A stretch of 64,000 bases of DNA from Symsagittifera roscoffensis (Eukaryota; Xenacoelomorpha; Acoela; Convolutidae), in NCBI RefSeq assembly GCF_963678635.1, contig NC_087063.1:75535617-75599616 (forward strand), read 5' to 3'. The notes below the pieces were generated by a model that was given only the letters and a program-made list of their open reading frames with translations, searched no databases and was not told the DNA's origin. Below are positions 22,574-32,259 of this stretch, in pieces (position 1 is the stretch's first letter; the number at the start of each line of letters is the position of its first letter). Made by a program: the position numbers and the translations under genes.

Positions 22574-23041
22574 ATGTCATTTAAAAACCTAGGAAATAAA
22601 CAAACAATCATTTTACACAATTGTGAAATAGATAACAAAAAATACGACCTTGTAATCACACCTCATACACAAACAGTTGGATACATTCGCACAAAACGAC
22701 AAACACTAAAAAGAAAAATAATAACTAAACAAAGACAAATAACACGAAAAAGATTTTCAAAAAATCGAAACGCATTTTCAGAATCAGAAACCAACAGTTT
22801 AGAAGAACTTTACAAACTAAAAGAATCAATAGATAAAAATTACCCACAACACGATCAATTATATTTTTCTGACTCAGAAACAACTTCAAATTCATCACAA
22901 AGAGGAAAAAGAAGAATAAAAAAGCAGTATAAACACAAACCAGTACATTTATACAATTGGAATCAACCAATTAGACACATTAATAATTACATATTAACAG
23001 TCATCGAACGAAAAAATGAGCTCAACACACACCCCAGGTGA
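22574..23041 (+). CDS. 155-aa basic protein of unknown function, first gene of the retroelement
   Basis: The frame starts with ATG at 22574 (MSFKNLGNKQTIILH) and ends at 23041, overlapping the Gag-Pol start at 23016 by 26 nt in another frame. The middle is strongly basic (residues about 39-66, rich in Lys and Arg). A Ser/Glu patch with SESE and SDSE follows, then another basic run (GKRRIKKQYKHK, about residues 110-121). There is no membrane segment and no zinc knuckle. Such a charge pattern suits an RNA-binding or nuclear accessory protein, but I do not recognise a family. Its base use matches the rest of the element (A-rich, G-poor), so it belongs to it. The overlap implies that Gag-Pol is reached by leaky scanning, reinitiation or splicing. 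Confidence 0.6.
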   Translation: MSFKNLGNKQTIILHNCEIDNKKYDLVITPHTQTVGYIRTKRQTLKRKIITKQRQITRKRFSKNRNAFSESETNSLEELYKLKESIDKNYPQHDQLYFSDSETTSNSSQRGKRRIKKQYKHKPVHLYNWNQPIRHINNYILTVIERKNELNTHPR

Positions 23042-26000
23042 CGAAACTCCAGATGATGATGAAATCTTTCCCTTTATAGTAGATGCAGATACTGATAGAG
23101 GACAACACATATTTTGTCAAAATTTACTCGTAAATTTATTTGAACCCGGAATCAGTCCATGTAAAACAGAGTTCCCCGATGTAAAAATCAAAAGACAAAT
23201 CATAGATCACTATCTAAAAGATATATGCAACATAACACAACAGTATGGAATCTACTCCATAGAGTTCACTTCACCAAACCATAATAATAGAACATATACT
23301 ATTCAAACAGACGACCTTGATTTAGAATTTTCAAAAGTTTTTTCAGAATATATAAAAAGCATCCAATACCATAACTCACAAAGAGCAAACTCCATTTTCA
23401 CCAATGAAGTTTTCGCAATAATATATAGTTATATTTCGATATTAGAAAATGAACTCCCATTAACAAATGTCTCACCGACAGAAACATCTAAACATTTAAG
23501 AGTACGACATGAAATCACACTACTCTCTAGTTATTTAAACATCATTAAAGAAAATTTCACGAAAGACGACGTTTCACAACATACCAAACACGATTTACAA
23601 AAAATTTTGGCATGGTTCATCATAGATTATTTCACACATAATATTGATTTAATTGCACAAGCAAGAAAAAATTTTAGACCCCAAAATTCGAACGATGATA
23701 CCGCTATCACAGAACAATCAGATTATGTTTGGGACCCCGAATGGTCTCATCCCGCATTTATAAGCTTCCCACAATCAATCTCAAGTCAAGCAATAAGTAC
23801 GATATCTTACATAAGAGATTATGTAAGAGTAATACCATTAACAATTGATGCAACACCATTAAACTATAATACATTTTTACCCGATACACAAAATAATAGT
23901 TTAAACTCTACAGTCATACACAACGAAAACCTCAATGGAACTAGGAATCTTACTCAACAAGATATCCAGACACCATCACACTTCATAAATGAAGAAATTG
24001 TACACACAACAACTACACAACAAAGTATTTCACCAATACGCCCAAATTTAACAACACCAAGAAATACAAATCCTTCACAAACACAAGTAACCTTACAATC
24101 AACCGTTAAACCTTCGGTTGCCCCTAAATATTCCCATATGGATTACCAAACATATAGACCCATGACAATACCATCAAAAACACGCAAAACATTCACTAGA
24201 AACAACTTTGCAGACCATAATTATAATTATACACATCCATCAAAAACAAATTATCAACCACAAAGGAATTTTAATCAATATACAAAACCTCGAAACTGGG
24301 ATAACCCAACAGCCCAATATAATTCCAAAAATTTTCAACCAAATCCTCCACAGGATCACAGTGAAAATTACCCATTTTTTCAACAGAATAAAAATAAAAA
24401 ACAAACATCTTATCAAATGGATTATTTATCCTCAGATGATGATTTCTTACAACCAGATATATTTGCACAAAATACTCAAGAATATCGTAGACAAGGAATA
24501 CAGAAAACACGTACAAATCATAGAAATTTTTCTCCACAATCAATAGATGCACAACATCAACAACCAATTCAACAACAAAATCCAATTAATACACAATCTT
24601 TTCAACCAATTCAACAACAAAACCCAATGACTGCACACTCGTATCAACCATCACAAATGCAAAATGAAATACCACTCCCATATTATCTCCAACAACATGA
24701 AATAACAAGAAACCAACTTTCAAATTTTTCTCAAATGCCAAATGCAGCAGAATCATTACAAATGACAATGAATCCATACCTTATGGGTGGATCATCAATA
24801 ACATCAAATAAACCTTTAATGGTCTTCACAGGAACAGACCCTGAATACTCTGTAGAAGATTATTTAAATGCAGTAACAGCAAATTTGATTTTAAATATAG
24901 GACCTGAACCAATTAATACGCCACTACATCAAAACTGGATACATCGACGCACAGCGTTGATACAAACAACCTTAGATGGCGCAGCCCAAAAATGGTTTTC
25001 AGTACTACCTCTAGAAATAAAATCAAACTGGAAAAGATTTACACAAGAATTTTCAAAAATGTTTGACTCCGAAAGAAACAAACAACAACAAAGAGTTTTA
25101 TGTAATGAAATTCGCAGATTACCAAACGAAACCATCAAGCAAATAGCAGTACGAATCGAAACACTAGTTCGAAAAGCATACTCACTAAATACACACGACT
25201 ATAAAAATACAAAGATGACAGAAATCTTAATGATGACCTTAACACCACAATTAAGGAAAATAGCAATAAAAAAGAGAGCATCTCATCCTTCTTCAATTCG
25301 AGAACCCGATTTAGATTTTAGAAAACTAGTAGACAAACTAGAACAAGCAGAAATCACGATGAAACTAGAAGAAACGGAAAATCTGAAAATACAATACGTT
25401 AACAAAATTGAAACGACTCCCACTAATATTAATAATATACAGGAATCAGAAACAGACCTCGTTGAAAAAATCACTGAAATACTCAATATTTACGAAAAGA
25501 ACCCAAACTTTAAAGGCAAACCATCTTTCAAAAAATGGTGTAATTATTGCCGACGATACGGACATAGTATTTCCGAATGTAGACAAAAACAGCAAGATAG
25601 TCAAAATAAACCTCAAAAATACAAAGAACCAAATAAATCATTCTATCAATACATGAAAAAAGATCAAAATTTACCGAACAAAACAGTTCATAGCAACAAC
25701 AGTTCAGGAAAACCACTCCCGAACAATACAAGCTATACAAGAAATCAATCCCCATATAACTCAAGTTATAGAGGAAGATCACCAGAACGAAGAAACACGT
25801 ATAATTCATCACAAAATCACTACAATAGACCAAATAGTAGAAATAACTACTCCAGATCAAATTCAAATACACAACGATTTGTTTCTAGATCTAATTCCCA
25901 ATCAAGAAATAACTACTATCCAAACAACCAGTCACGAAATTCATCATACAATAGGAATAGAAACTACTCCTATAATAGAAATAGAAGTTATTCAAACAAC

Positions 26001-29000
26001 CGAAACCAGAATTACCCGAACAATCGATCAAGAAATAACTCATATAATAGATCGAACTATAACAGACCAAACAATAATTACCAAAACAGATCGCGAAATA
26101 ATTCACAAAATCGACAACCAAGTTATAATAATCGTTACAGAAATTATTCCCAATCACCACATAGGAATAATAATAACTATAATAATTCTAATAATCGCCA
26201 CAGAAGTAATACACCTAAACATCAAAGGCAAATCAATCAAGTACAATCTAACCCAGAAACTACATCAGACCCTCCAGGTATTGATGACACAGTAACTGAT
26301 ACGTTACAACTCAACCAAATAAACTGTGGATCATCAGATTCAGAAAGCGATGCAGAAAACACTCTCTCCATCAACATGATAAAAGTCGAAAATGACTATG
26401 AACCTGTTATGTATGAAGAACCTTTTTCATCACACATATATGAGAATCAATCAGAACTCCTTCACAATTATTATATTGAACCCGTCCATTCCACACCGAC
26501 GACGCAACAAACTAATGAAATTAACACTACAAACCAACACAATGAGAAAGAAAAAACAAAATGCTTGAATACAAATCACATCTATCAAAACATACAAAAA
26601 GAACAACCCAAAGAAAAAATCTGGACAATACCATTTCTCTTAGAAAGCCCAAGAAATAAACAATTTCAACCGCCAGACCTTGAAATAGATTTTTTAATTG
26701 ATTCAGGAGCAGAATCAAACATAATAAACATTCCCACATGGAATGAAATAAAAACTTTACATCCAAAACTAACACCTCTTGAAACCACCAGTAAACTAGC
26801 AACAGCACAAGGATCAACATTGATAAACTACGGAAAAATCCAATTATTTCTCCTCCCTACCAGAACAATGGAACAAAGTAAAATTCTAAATAAGCCATTT
26901 AAACAAATATTCCATATCACTGATATTAAATATAATATCATTGGAATACCATTTATTTCGAAGTATATACCAACAATTAACATCCTAAACAGTAAAATAT
27001 TAATCAAAGATAAATATACAAAAACGAAAGAAACATCCCTAACATTTTTTCAAAGATTAAACAAACAACCACCATTCTTTTCAAAATTTTATCCAATATA
27101 TAACCAACAAAGAAAACACCTGAAACCACTATCAGGAAACATCTATAATTTTTCAATCAAACAAGTTCACCAATATGATAAAGAACAAAACAAACAAAAA
27201 TTTTATATGTCAGATTTTGAATTCAAACCTATTCATAAATTTTTCAAAATCACAATCTCTTCAATAAAATATTTGAAAAATTCGAATTCAGATATTATTT
27301 CTTTACATGTTTATAACAACACACCTTACCAAGTAACATTACCTTTAGGACTTTTAGGATATTGTGAAACCAACGCTACAATATCACCAATACACGAAAA
27401 AGCCTATCGCGTAAATAATATACTCCAATTACTAGATATTTGCCAATCTACCATTCTAAATGAAGAATTATCTATAAATAATATAATAAGTAACGAAAAC
27501 AGAAATACGGATTATTTCACAAAAACTCCATATTTCAAACCTACATTCAACATAAGTAACTACACAGAGGACCAACAAAAATTTTTAACAATGTTTAATT
27601 TCCAACATTCACAAATAACACAAGACGAATTCGAAAAGTTAGCCAAACAGCTAATTAAATATTCATCAGTCTATGCAACATCAAAATTCGATGTTGGCAA
27701 AATCAGTTCATCACTACATCTCCCATTAAAACCAGACGCAGTTTTCAAAAAACAGAGAGCAAGTAAAGTACCAATTCACTTACATGATAAAGTAAACAGA
27801 TTACTCGATATTTTAGAACAATACAACATTATATCACCAGTTAATAAAGAAGAACAACCAAAAGGCAACACATTCATCAACCCCGTTATCATTCTAGCTA
27901 AAGGAGAATCATTAAAAATCGTTCTCGATGCTAGATACCTCAATTCACTAATAGATGAATCAAAATGTAATTGGCCCATCGAAACAATACAAGTTATTTT
28001 AACAAAAATAAACGGCAAATACTTCACAACCGCCGACATGAATAGTGCATACAATCAAATGCCACTAGATGAACAATCACGACGTTTAACACAATTTGTT
28101 ATCGGAAACCAACAATATGAATTCAACCGCTTATTCTATGGAATATCCATAGGACCAGCAGCATTTTCAGCTTTTATGAGCAAAATTTTTAGACCACTAA
28201 TACTCAAGAAAAACGCAATCACCTATTTAGACGATGTTTTTATGCAATCACAAACAAAAGACGAAATGTTCAAAGTTTTAGAACAATATCACCAAATACT
28301 TCAGAACGAAAATCTGAAGGCCGCCCCCGATAAATCACACTTCTTTTTGACAAGAGTTAAATTCTTAGGACATAACATAGAAAGAAAAACAATCACTCCA
28401 CTGAAATCACGCATTGACGCTATTCAAAAACTTCAACCACCGACAAATAAAAAGAAAATCCAAGAATTCCTTGGAATGTTAAACTTTTTAAGTAAATATG
28501 TTTATAAAATGCAATTATATTTACGACCATTTTACAACATCCTTAGACAACAAAATAACTTTGAATGGAATACAGAACATCAAACACGATTCGAAGAAAT
28601 AAAGAAACTTTTAACTGAACAAATTTCAAACACAATTCCAGACCCTGATCAACCATTTTATGCAATGTGCGATGCTTCGAACTTTGGCATCGGCGCAGCA
28701 CTATTACAATCACATAATGGTACAAATAAAATGAATTTGATATCAGCAAATTCTCGATTATTCACTCAAGCAGAGCTACGACTCTCAACTCTAATGAGAG
28801 AATGTACAGCCATAATATATACATTGACAGAATATGAATTTCTGATACTTGGATCAAAACATCCCACAGTTTTATTCACAGACCACAAACCAATCATTTT
28901 TCTTTTCACACAGAAATCTAACCCAAACCACCGAGTTTACAGATTTCAACTAATTCTAATGAAGTTTCCAAACCTACATATAGTTTGGACTGCAGGAAAA

Positions 29001-31238
29001 AATCTTGCATTACCAGACACCTTAAGTCGAAATACACCACCTGAATTACTTACACGAAAAACAACAGTTGAAATACCCAAAAACATAAAATTCTACCTTG
29101 CAGAAAACGAAACATCACCTCGATTAGAATGCAAATATGCAGTTAAAACTGATATTGAACAATCACAAATAAATAATTTACAACATTTCCCACTTTACTT
29201 AGATTGTCAAAATAATCATTATGAAGTTGACCTACTTGGAACATCAACTTTTAAACCAATCCCATACTCTCAATGGATAAAAAATAACACCCAACAAAAA
29301 CGAACAAAACAACACCTACCTAAGAAAGACCATTTTCCACTAATTGAAAAAGAAGATTTAACTGATAAAATAAATTTATCAGGACCACAAACAAATGATT
29401 CAAAATACACAATAAATCAAGTTTTTGACCTTCACGACCCACTTGATACAATACCCTTATCTAAATTCGAAACTGAAAACATTTTTCTCCCCCCAACAGA
29501 TACGATTACAATTTCAACACTGAAACAATATCAAAATCTTGACCCGATAATTCGACAACTAAAATCATGGCACAAATATAAAACTAAACCTAACAAAGCA
29601 GATTCAACCATTCTAGGCAACAAGACACTACTCCGATATTTTCGCAAATTTAATTACACAACAATCAATGAAACTACAGACCTTTTAGAATACAATTTAA
29701 ACGAATCCACAGTCCCCTGTCTCCCTATAAGTATGATTCTTATAGCTTTTAATATTTCACATATACAAAATATTAAAGGACACTCTGGATCAGAAAAAAC
29801 ATATTCAAATTTTATACAAAATTTTTACTTCCCAAATGCACCAATCTGGATAAAAGTACTATGCAATGATTGTATAGTATGTCAGCTAAATAAACCTTAC
29901 CCAAATCAAAAACAAATAGCACAAAAACAAGATTTTAAAGGACAAAGTTTATACTTTAATCACCGTATCTCATTTGATACTAAAGGACCAATTTCACCCT
30001 CATCAGAAGGAAACTCCTACATTATGGTAATTGTTGACGCATTCACACACTATGTAGCACTTAACCCAGTACCACATTGTAATGCTTATTACGCATATAC
30101 AACACTTTATGAACACTGGATAGCAAAATTCGGACTACCAGAAATTTTAGTCACAGACAATGGTACAGAATTCATAAATAATGAAATAATAACACTATGT
30201 CATTTATACAACATTAAACACAAACCACGTACATCTCATGCACCTTGGACAAACGGCTTAGTCGAAGGTATGAACCGTTCACTACAAGAATATCTTAGAT
30301 GTATCATCAACGGAAATGATACAAAATATACCGAATGGTCAGCAGATGTAAAATTATTTCCCTTAGCATATAACTCACAAATCACGACAACTTTAGGAAT
30401 GTCACCGTACGAAATGGTTTTTAACCAAAAGCCACGCAAACCAATAATGTTTACAGCAAATTCCCATAAAAACGCACAAGGTTATTGTCAACCAAATAAA
30501 GACTCAATTTGTTATAACCTACCATTACATACGCACGATGAAGATCATTTTCATCACCCACAAATTCTTAAATTAGCCTCCGGTACACACACCGAATGGA
30601 TTTTAAATAGAGATAAAAAACACAATGAAATTTACCAAAAAATAACGAAAAAGTTATTACAAAGACAAAACATAAATGAACAAATCAATTCACGTTTTAC
30701 ACCAGCTTCCGATTTAAAAATTGGAACATTTGTTTTAATACCTAATTTTAATACTCAAAAAGGAATTTCTAAAAAATTACAACCCCTCCGAAAAGGACCC
30801 TACCAAATAATTGCAAAACCCACTGATGTCACATATAAAATTATCGACTCAAACAAAAAAGAAATCGTTCAACATCGAAACAACCTATTACCTTACTACC
30901 CGAAAGAATACGCACTCCGCGAATTAACCCAATTATATTCCTTCACAGGATTAAAAATAGTTCAAAACGAACCACATCTGAAAAACACAGAACAAAATGA
31001 TAACCCCACCGAAAATCAAAACACAAAACCAACCGCCACCAAAAACAATACACAAAACCATAAAGAATCTCCAAAACCAAGAAAAAATAGAAAAATGACA
31101 GAACAAATAATACCCCAAGAAGAAATAGACAAATCTGAACATCGAAAAACAACAAGACTCCGAAATCAACCACGTAAAAACTACAAAATGTTCATCCCCC
31201 AATCTAAAATATTAAAGAAAGTAGAATTTAAAAAGTAA
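23016..31238 (+). CDS. gag-pol: Gag-Pol polyprotein, single open frame of 2740 aa
   Basis: One uninterrupted frame encodes the structural and replication proteins, with no frameshift or stop between Gag and Pol. Approximate residues: a long N-terminal region with Gln/Asn-rich stretches (1-595); a Gag capsid-like domain (598-775); a CCHC zinc knuckle CNYCRRYGHSISEC (841-855); a very Asn/Arg/Ser-rich linker (about 895-1070); an aspartic protease with LIDSGAESN (about 1227); reverse transcriptase (1560-1790) with the catalytic YLDD near 1735; RNase H (1880-2007); and integrase with His pairs, CNDCIVC (2282-2288), then Asp near 2320, Asp near 2381 (TDNGTEF) and Glu near 2417. The integrase tail has a GPY motif near 2595 and a basic end. 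All catalytic residues are present, so the polyprotein looks competent. The size is unusually large, mostly because of the N-terminal and linker parts. Release of products would need the protease. Confidence 0.95.
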   Translation: MSSTHTPGDETPDDDEIFPFIVDADTDRGQHIFCQNLLVNLFEPGISPCKTEFPDVKIKRQIIDHYLKDICNITQQYGIYSIEFTSPNHNNRTYTIQTDDLDLEFSKVFSEYIKSIQYHNSQRANSIFTNEVFAIIYSYISILENELPLTNVSPTETSKHLRVRHEITLLSSYLNIIKENFTKDDVSQHTKHDLQKILAWFIIDYFTHNIDLIAQARKNFRPQNSNDDTAITEQSDYVWDPEWSHPAFISFPQSISSQAISTISYIRDYVRVIPLTIDATPLNYNTFLPDTQNNSLNSTVIHNENLNGTRNLTQQDIQTPSHFINEEIVHTTTTQQSISPIRPNLTTPRNTNPSQTQVTLQSTVKPSVAPKYSHMDYQTYRPMTIPSKTRKTFTRNNFADHNYNYTHPSKTNYQPQRNFNQYTKPRNWDNPTAQYNSKNFQPNPPQDHSENYPFFQQNKNKKQTSYQMDYLSSDDDFLQPDIFAQNTQEYRRQGIQKTRTNHRNFSPQSIDAQHQQPIQQQNPINTQSFQPIQQQNPMTAHSYQPSQMQNEIPLPYYLQQHEITRNQLSNFSQMPNAAESLQMTMNPYLMGGSSITSNKPLMVFTGTDPEYSVEDYLNAVTANLILNIGPEPINTPLHQNWIHRRTALIQTTLDGAAQKWFSVLPLEIKSNWKRFTQEFSKMFDSERNKQQQRVLCNEIRRLPNETIKQIAVRIETLVRKAYSLNTHDYKNTKMTEILMMTLTPQLRKIAIKKRASHPSSIREPDLDFRKLVDKLEQAEITMKLEETENLKIQYVNKIETTPTNINNIQESETDLVEKITEILNIYEKNPNFKGKPSFKKWCNYCRRYGHSISECRQKQQDSQNKPQKYKEPNKSFYQYMKKDQNLPNKTVHSNNSSGKPLPNNTSYTRNQSPYNSSYRGRSPERRNTYNSSQNHYNRPNSRNNYSRSNSNTQRFVSRSNSQSRNNYYPNNQSRNSSYNRNRNYSYNRNRSYSNNRNQNYPNNRSRNNSYNRSNYNRPNNNYQNRSRNNSQNRQPSYNNRYRNYSQSPHRNNNNYNNSNNRHRSNTPKHQRQINQVQSNPETTSDPPGIDDTVTDTLQLNQINCGSSDSESDAENTLSINMIKVENDYEPVMYEEPFSSHIYENQSELLHNYYIEPVHSTPTTQQTNEINTTNQHNEKEKTKCLNTNHIYQNIQKEQPKEKIWTIPFLLESPRNKQFQPPDLEIDFLIDSGAESNIINIPTWNEIKTLHPKLTPLETTSKLATAQGSTLINYGKIQLFLLPTRTMEQSKILNKPFKQIFHITDIKYNIIGIPFISKYIPTINILNSKILIKDKYTKTKETSLTFFQRLNKQPPFFSKFYPIYNQQRKHLKPLSGNIYNFSIKQVHQYDKEQNKQKFYMSDFEFKPIHKFFKITISSIKYLKNSNSDIISLHVYNNTPYQVTLPLGLLGYCETNATISPIHEKAYRVNNILQLLDICQSTILNEELSINNIISNENRNTDYFTKTPYFKPTFNISNYTEDQQKFLTMFNFQHSQITQDEFEKLAKQLIKYSSVYATSKFDVGKISSSLHLPLKPDAVFKKQRASKVPIHLHDKVNRLLDILEQYNIISPVNKEEQPKGNTFINPVIILAKGESLKIVLDARYLNSLIDESKCNWPIETIQVILTKINGKYFTTADMNSAYNQMPLDEQSRRLTQFVIGNQQYEFNRLFYGISIGPAAFSAFMSKIFRPLILKKNAITYLDDVFMQSQTKDEMFKVLEQYHQILQNENLKAAPDKSHFFLTRVKFLGHNIERKTITPLKSRIDAIQKLQPPTNKKKIQEFLGMLNFLSKYVYKMQLYLRPFYNILRQQNNFEWNTEHQTRFEEIKKLLTEQISNTIPDPDQPFYAMCDASNFGIGAALLQSHNGTNKMNLISANSRLFTQAELRLSTLMRECTAIIYTLTEYEFLILGSKHPTVLFTDHKPIIFLFTQKSNPNHRVYRFQLILMKFPNLHIVWTAGKNLALPDTLSRNTPPELLTRKTTVEIPKNIKFYLAENETSPRLECKYAVKTDIEQSQINNLQHFPLYLDCQNNHYEVDLLGTSTFKPIPYSQWIKNNTQQKRTKQHLPKKDHFPLIEKEDLTDKINLSGPQTNDSKYTINQVFDLHDPLDTIPLSKFETENIFLPPTDTITISTLKQYQNLDPIIRQLKSWHKYKTKPNKADSTILGNKTLLRYFRKFNYTTINETTDLLEYNLNESTVPCLPISMILIAFNISHIQNIKGHSGSEKTYSNFIQNFYFPNAPIWIKVLCNDCIVCQLNKPYPNQKQIAQKQDFKGQSLYFNHRISFDTKGPISPSSEGNSYIMVIVDAFTHYVALNPVPHCNAYYAYTTLYEHWIAKFGLPEILVTDNGTEFINNEIITLCHLYNIKHKPRTSHAPWTNGLVEGMNRSLQEYLRCIINGNDTKYTEWSADVKLFPLAYNSQITTTLGMSPYEMVFNQKPRKPIMFTANSHKNAQGYCQPNKDSICYNLPLHTHDEDHFHHPQILKLASGTHTEWILNRDKKHNEIYQKITKKLLQRQNINEQINSRFTPASDLKIGTFVLIPNFNTQKGISKKLQPLRKGPYQIIAKPTDVTYKIIDSNKKEIVQHRNNLLPYYPKEYALRELTQLYSFTGLKIVQNEPHLKNTEQNDNPTENQNTKPTATKNNTQNHKESPKPRKNRKMTEQIIPQEEIDKSEHRKTTRLRNQPRKNYKMFIPQSKILKKVEFKK

Positions 31239-31838
31239 TTTTAAGATTTTATACTTCACAATCTTGAAACCTCCGTAACATTTTTCATTTCAATTTTTCA
31301 AAATAACATGCTCACAAGTACGCAATAATTCTAGTTCAAAATAGACCAATAGAATTCATCCAATCCGCCACTTTCTCTAACTCAAACTAAAATCAATTAG
31401 ACGAACAATCTAGAACTCCAGGCACATCTCTAACTATAACTTTACAACCTCCAGGTCAAAAATAAGCAAACCACTCCAACTTGACAGTTAAAATAAATAT
31501 CACCATAATACCGTACCCCTCCCTTATCTAATAACCCAAAGATCAACAATATTTCCCCAACTCAGACCACGAATACCCCCAAAACAAATTTGATAACTTA
31601 GCCTAAAGTAACAAAATGAAGATTTTAATTAGCCTAAAGTATAAAAATCTCACCATACCCCGGATCATTTGACAAACAAAAATAAAGAAAAAGACGACCT
31701 CCCAGTCACCATGAAAATTGCCCCCAACAATTTTTTACAAAACTCAACCCACTTGTCAAAAAACTAATAAATAATTCGACCACACTAGAAAATCGCCTCA
31801 AACAGCAAAAAATATTCGACCAAGAGATCATTTCTTAA
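31239..31838 (+). other. Spacer between pol and the 3' gene block
   Basis: 600 bp without a usable frame. It contains a short direct repeat, TTAGCCTAAAGTA, near 31598 and 31632. Subgenomic start or splice-acceptor signals could lie here, but I see none that is strong. Confidence 0.5.
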
Positions 31839-32069
31839 ATGCTTTTCTCTCAAACAGTCGCTCAAATACTTATAAATTTTAAACATTTTTTTTCAATACT
31901 TGAAGCTTTTATAATATTTCTTTTTGATATCATTGAATCTTTTCTAATAATCATAATCATTTTTTGTAACATTTTTTTAATTTTCTACACAATACTCGAA
32001 CTATTCCTCCAACTTTCCAAAACCCTTGAATATATCCACAGGTACGATTTTAACAACTTATCTAAATGA
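31839..32069 (+). CDS. 76-aa hydrophobic membrane protein of the retroelement
   Basis: The frame starts at ATG 31839 and ends TGA at 32069, where the ATG of the next frame overlaps as ATGA (32066-32069). A long hydrophobic block, including FLIIIIIFCNIFLIFYTIL (about residues 35-53), predicts one or two membrane spans, and the C-terminal end is polar. No family is recognised. Its size and hydrophobicity recall viroporin-like accessory proteins, but an unusual leader or membrane-anchor exon is equally possible. AT-rich DNA can yield such frames by chance; the exact stop-start overlap with another membrane frame argues against this. Confidence 0.45.
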   Translation: MLFSQTVAQILINFKHFFSILEAFIIFLFDIIESFLIIIIIFCNIFLIFYTILELFLQLSKTLEYIHRYDFNNLSK

Positions 32070-32254
32070 TACGAACAATTTTCAGTAGAACTGATATTTT
32101 TTTATTGTTTGTAATCTTCATAACATTTTTATCATCCCTCATTTTGACCATATGTAAATGTATAAAGAAAGCAATCATCACATTTGCCCTAGCAACAATT
32201 TTTCTAATTCTTTTTTTGGAAGAATATTATAATAAACATAAATCTTCCCACTAA
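32066..32254 (+). CDS. 62-aa hydrophobic membrane protein of the retroelement
   Basis: It starts in the ATGA overlap with the preceding frame and ends at TAA 32252-32254. Two hydrophobic stretches, IFLLFVIFITFLSSLILTI (about 11-29) and IITFALATIFLILFL (about 37-51), are separated by CKCIKK, giving a likely hairpin of two membrane spans. The long ATG-less frame opens only six bases after its stop, in a different frame. It may be a separate small protein. It could also be the membrane anchor for the following frame, if splicing or another recoding event joins them; the sequence alone does not settle this. Confidence 0.45.
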   Translation: MIRTIFSRTDIFLLFVIFITFLSSLILTICKCIKKAIITFALATIFLILFLEEYYNKHKSSH

Positions 32255-32259
32255 AGTAA

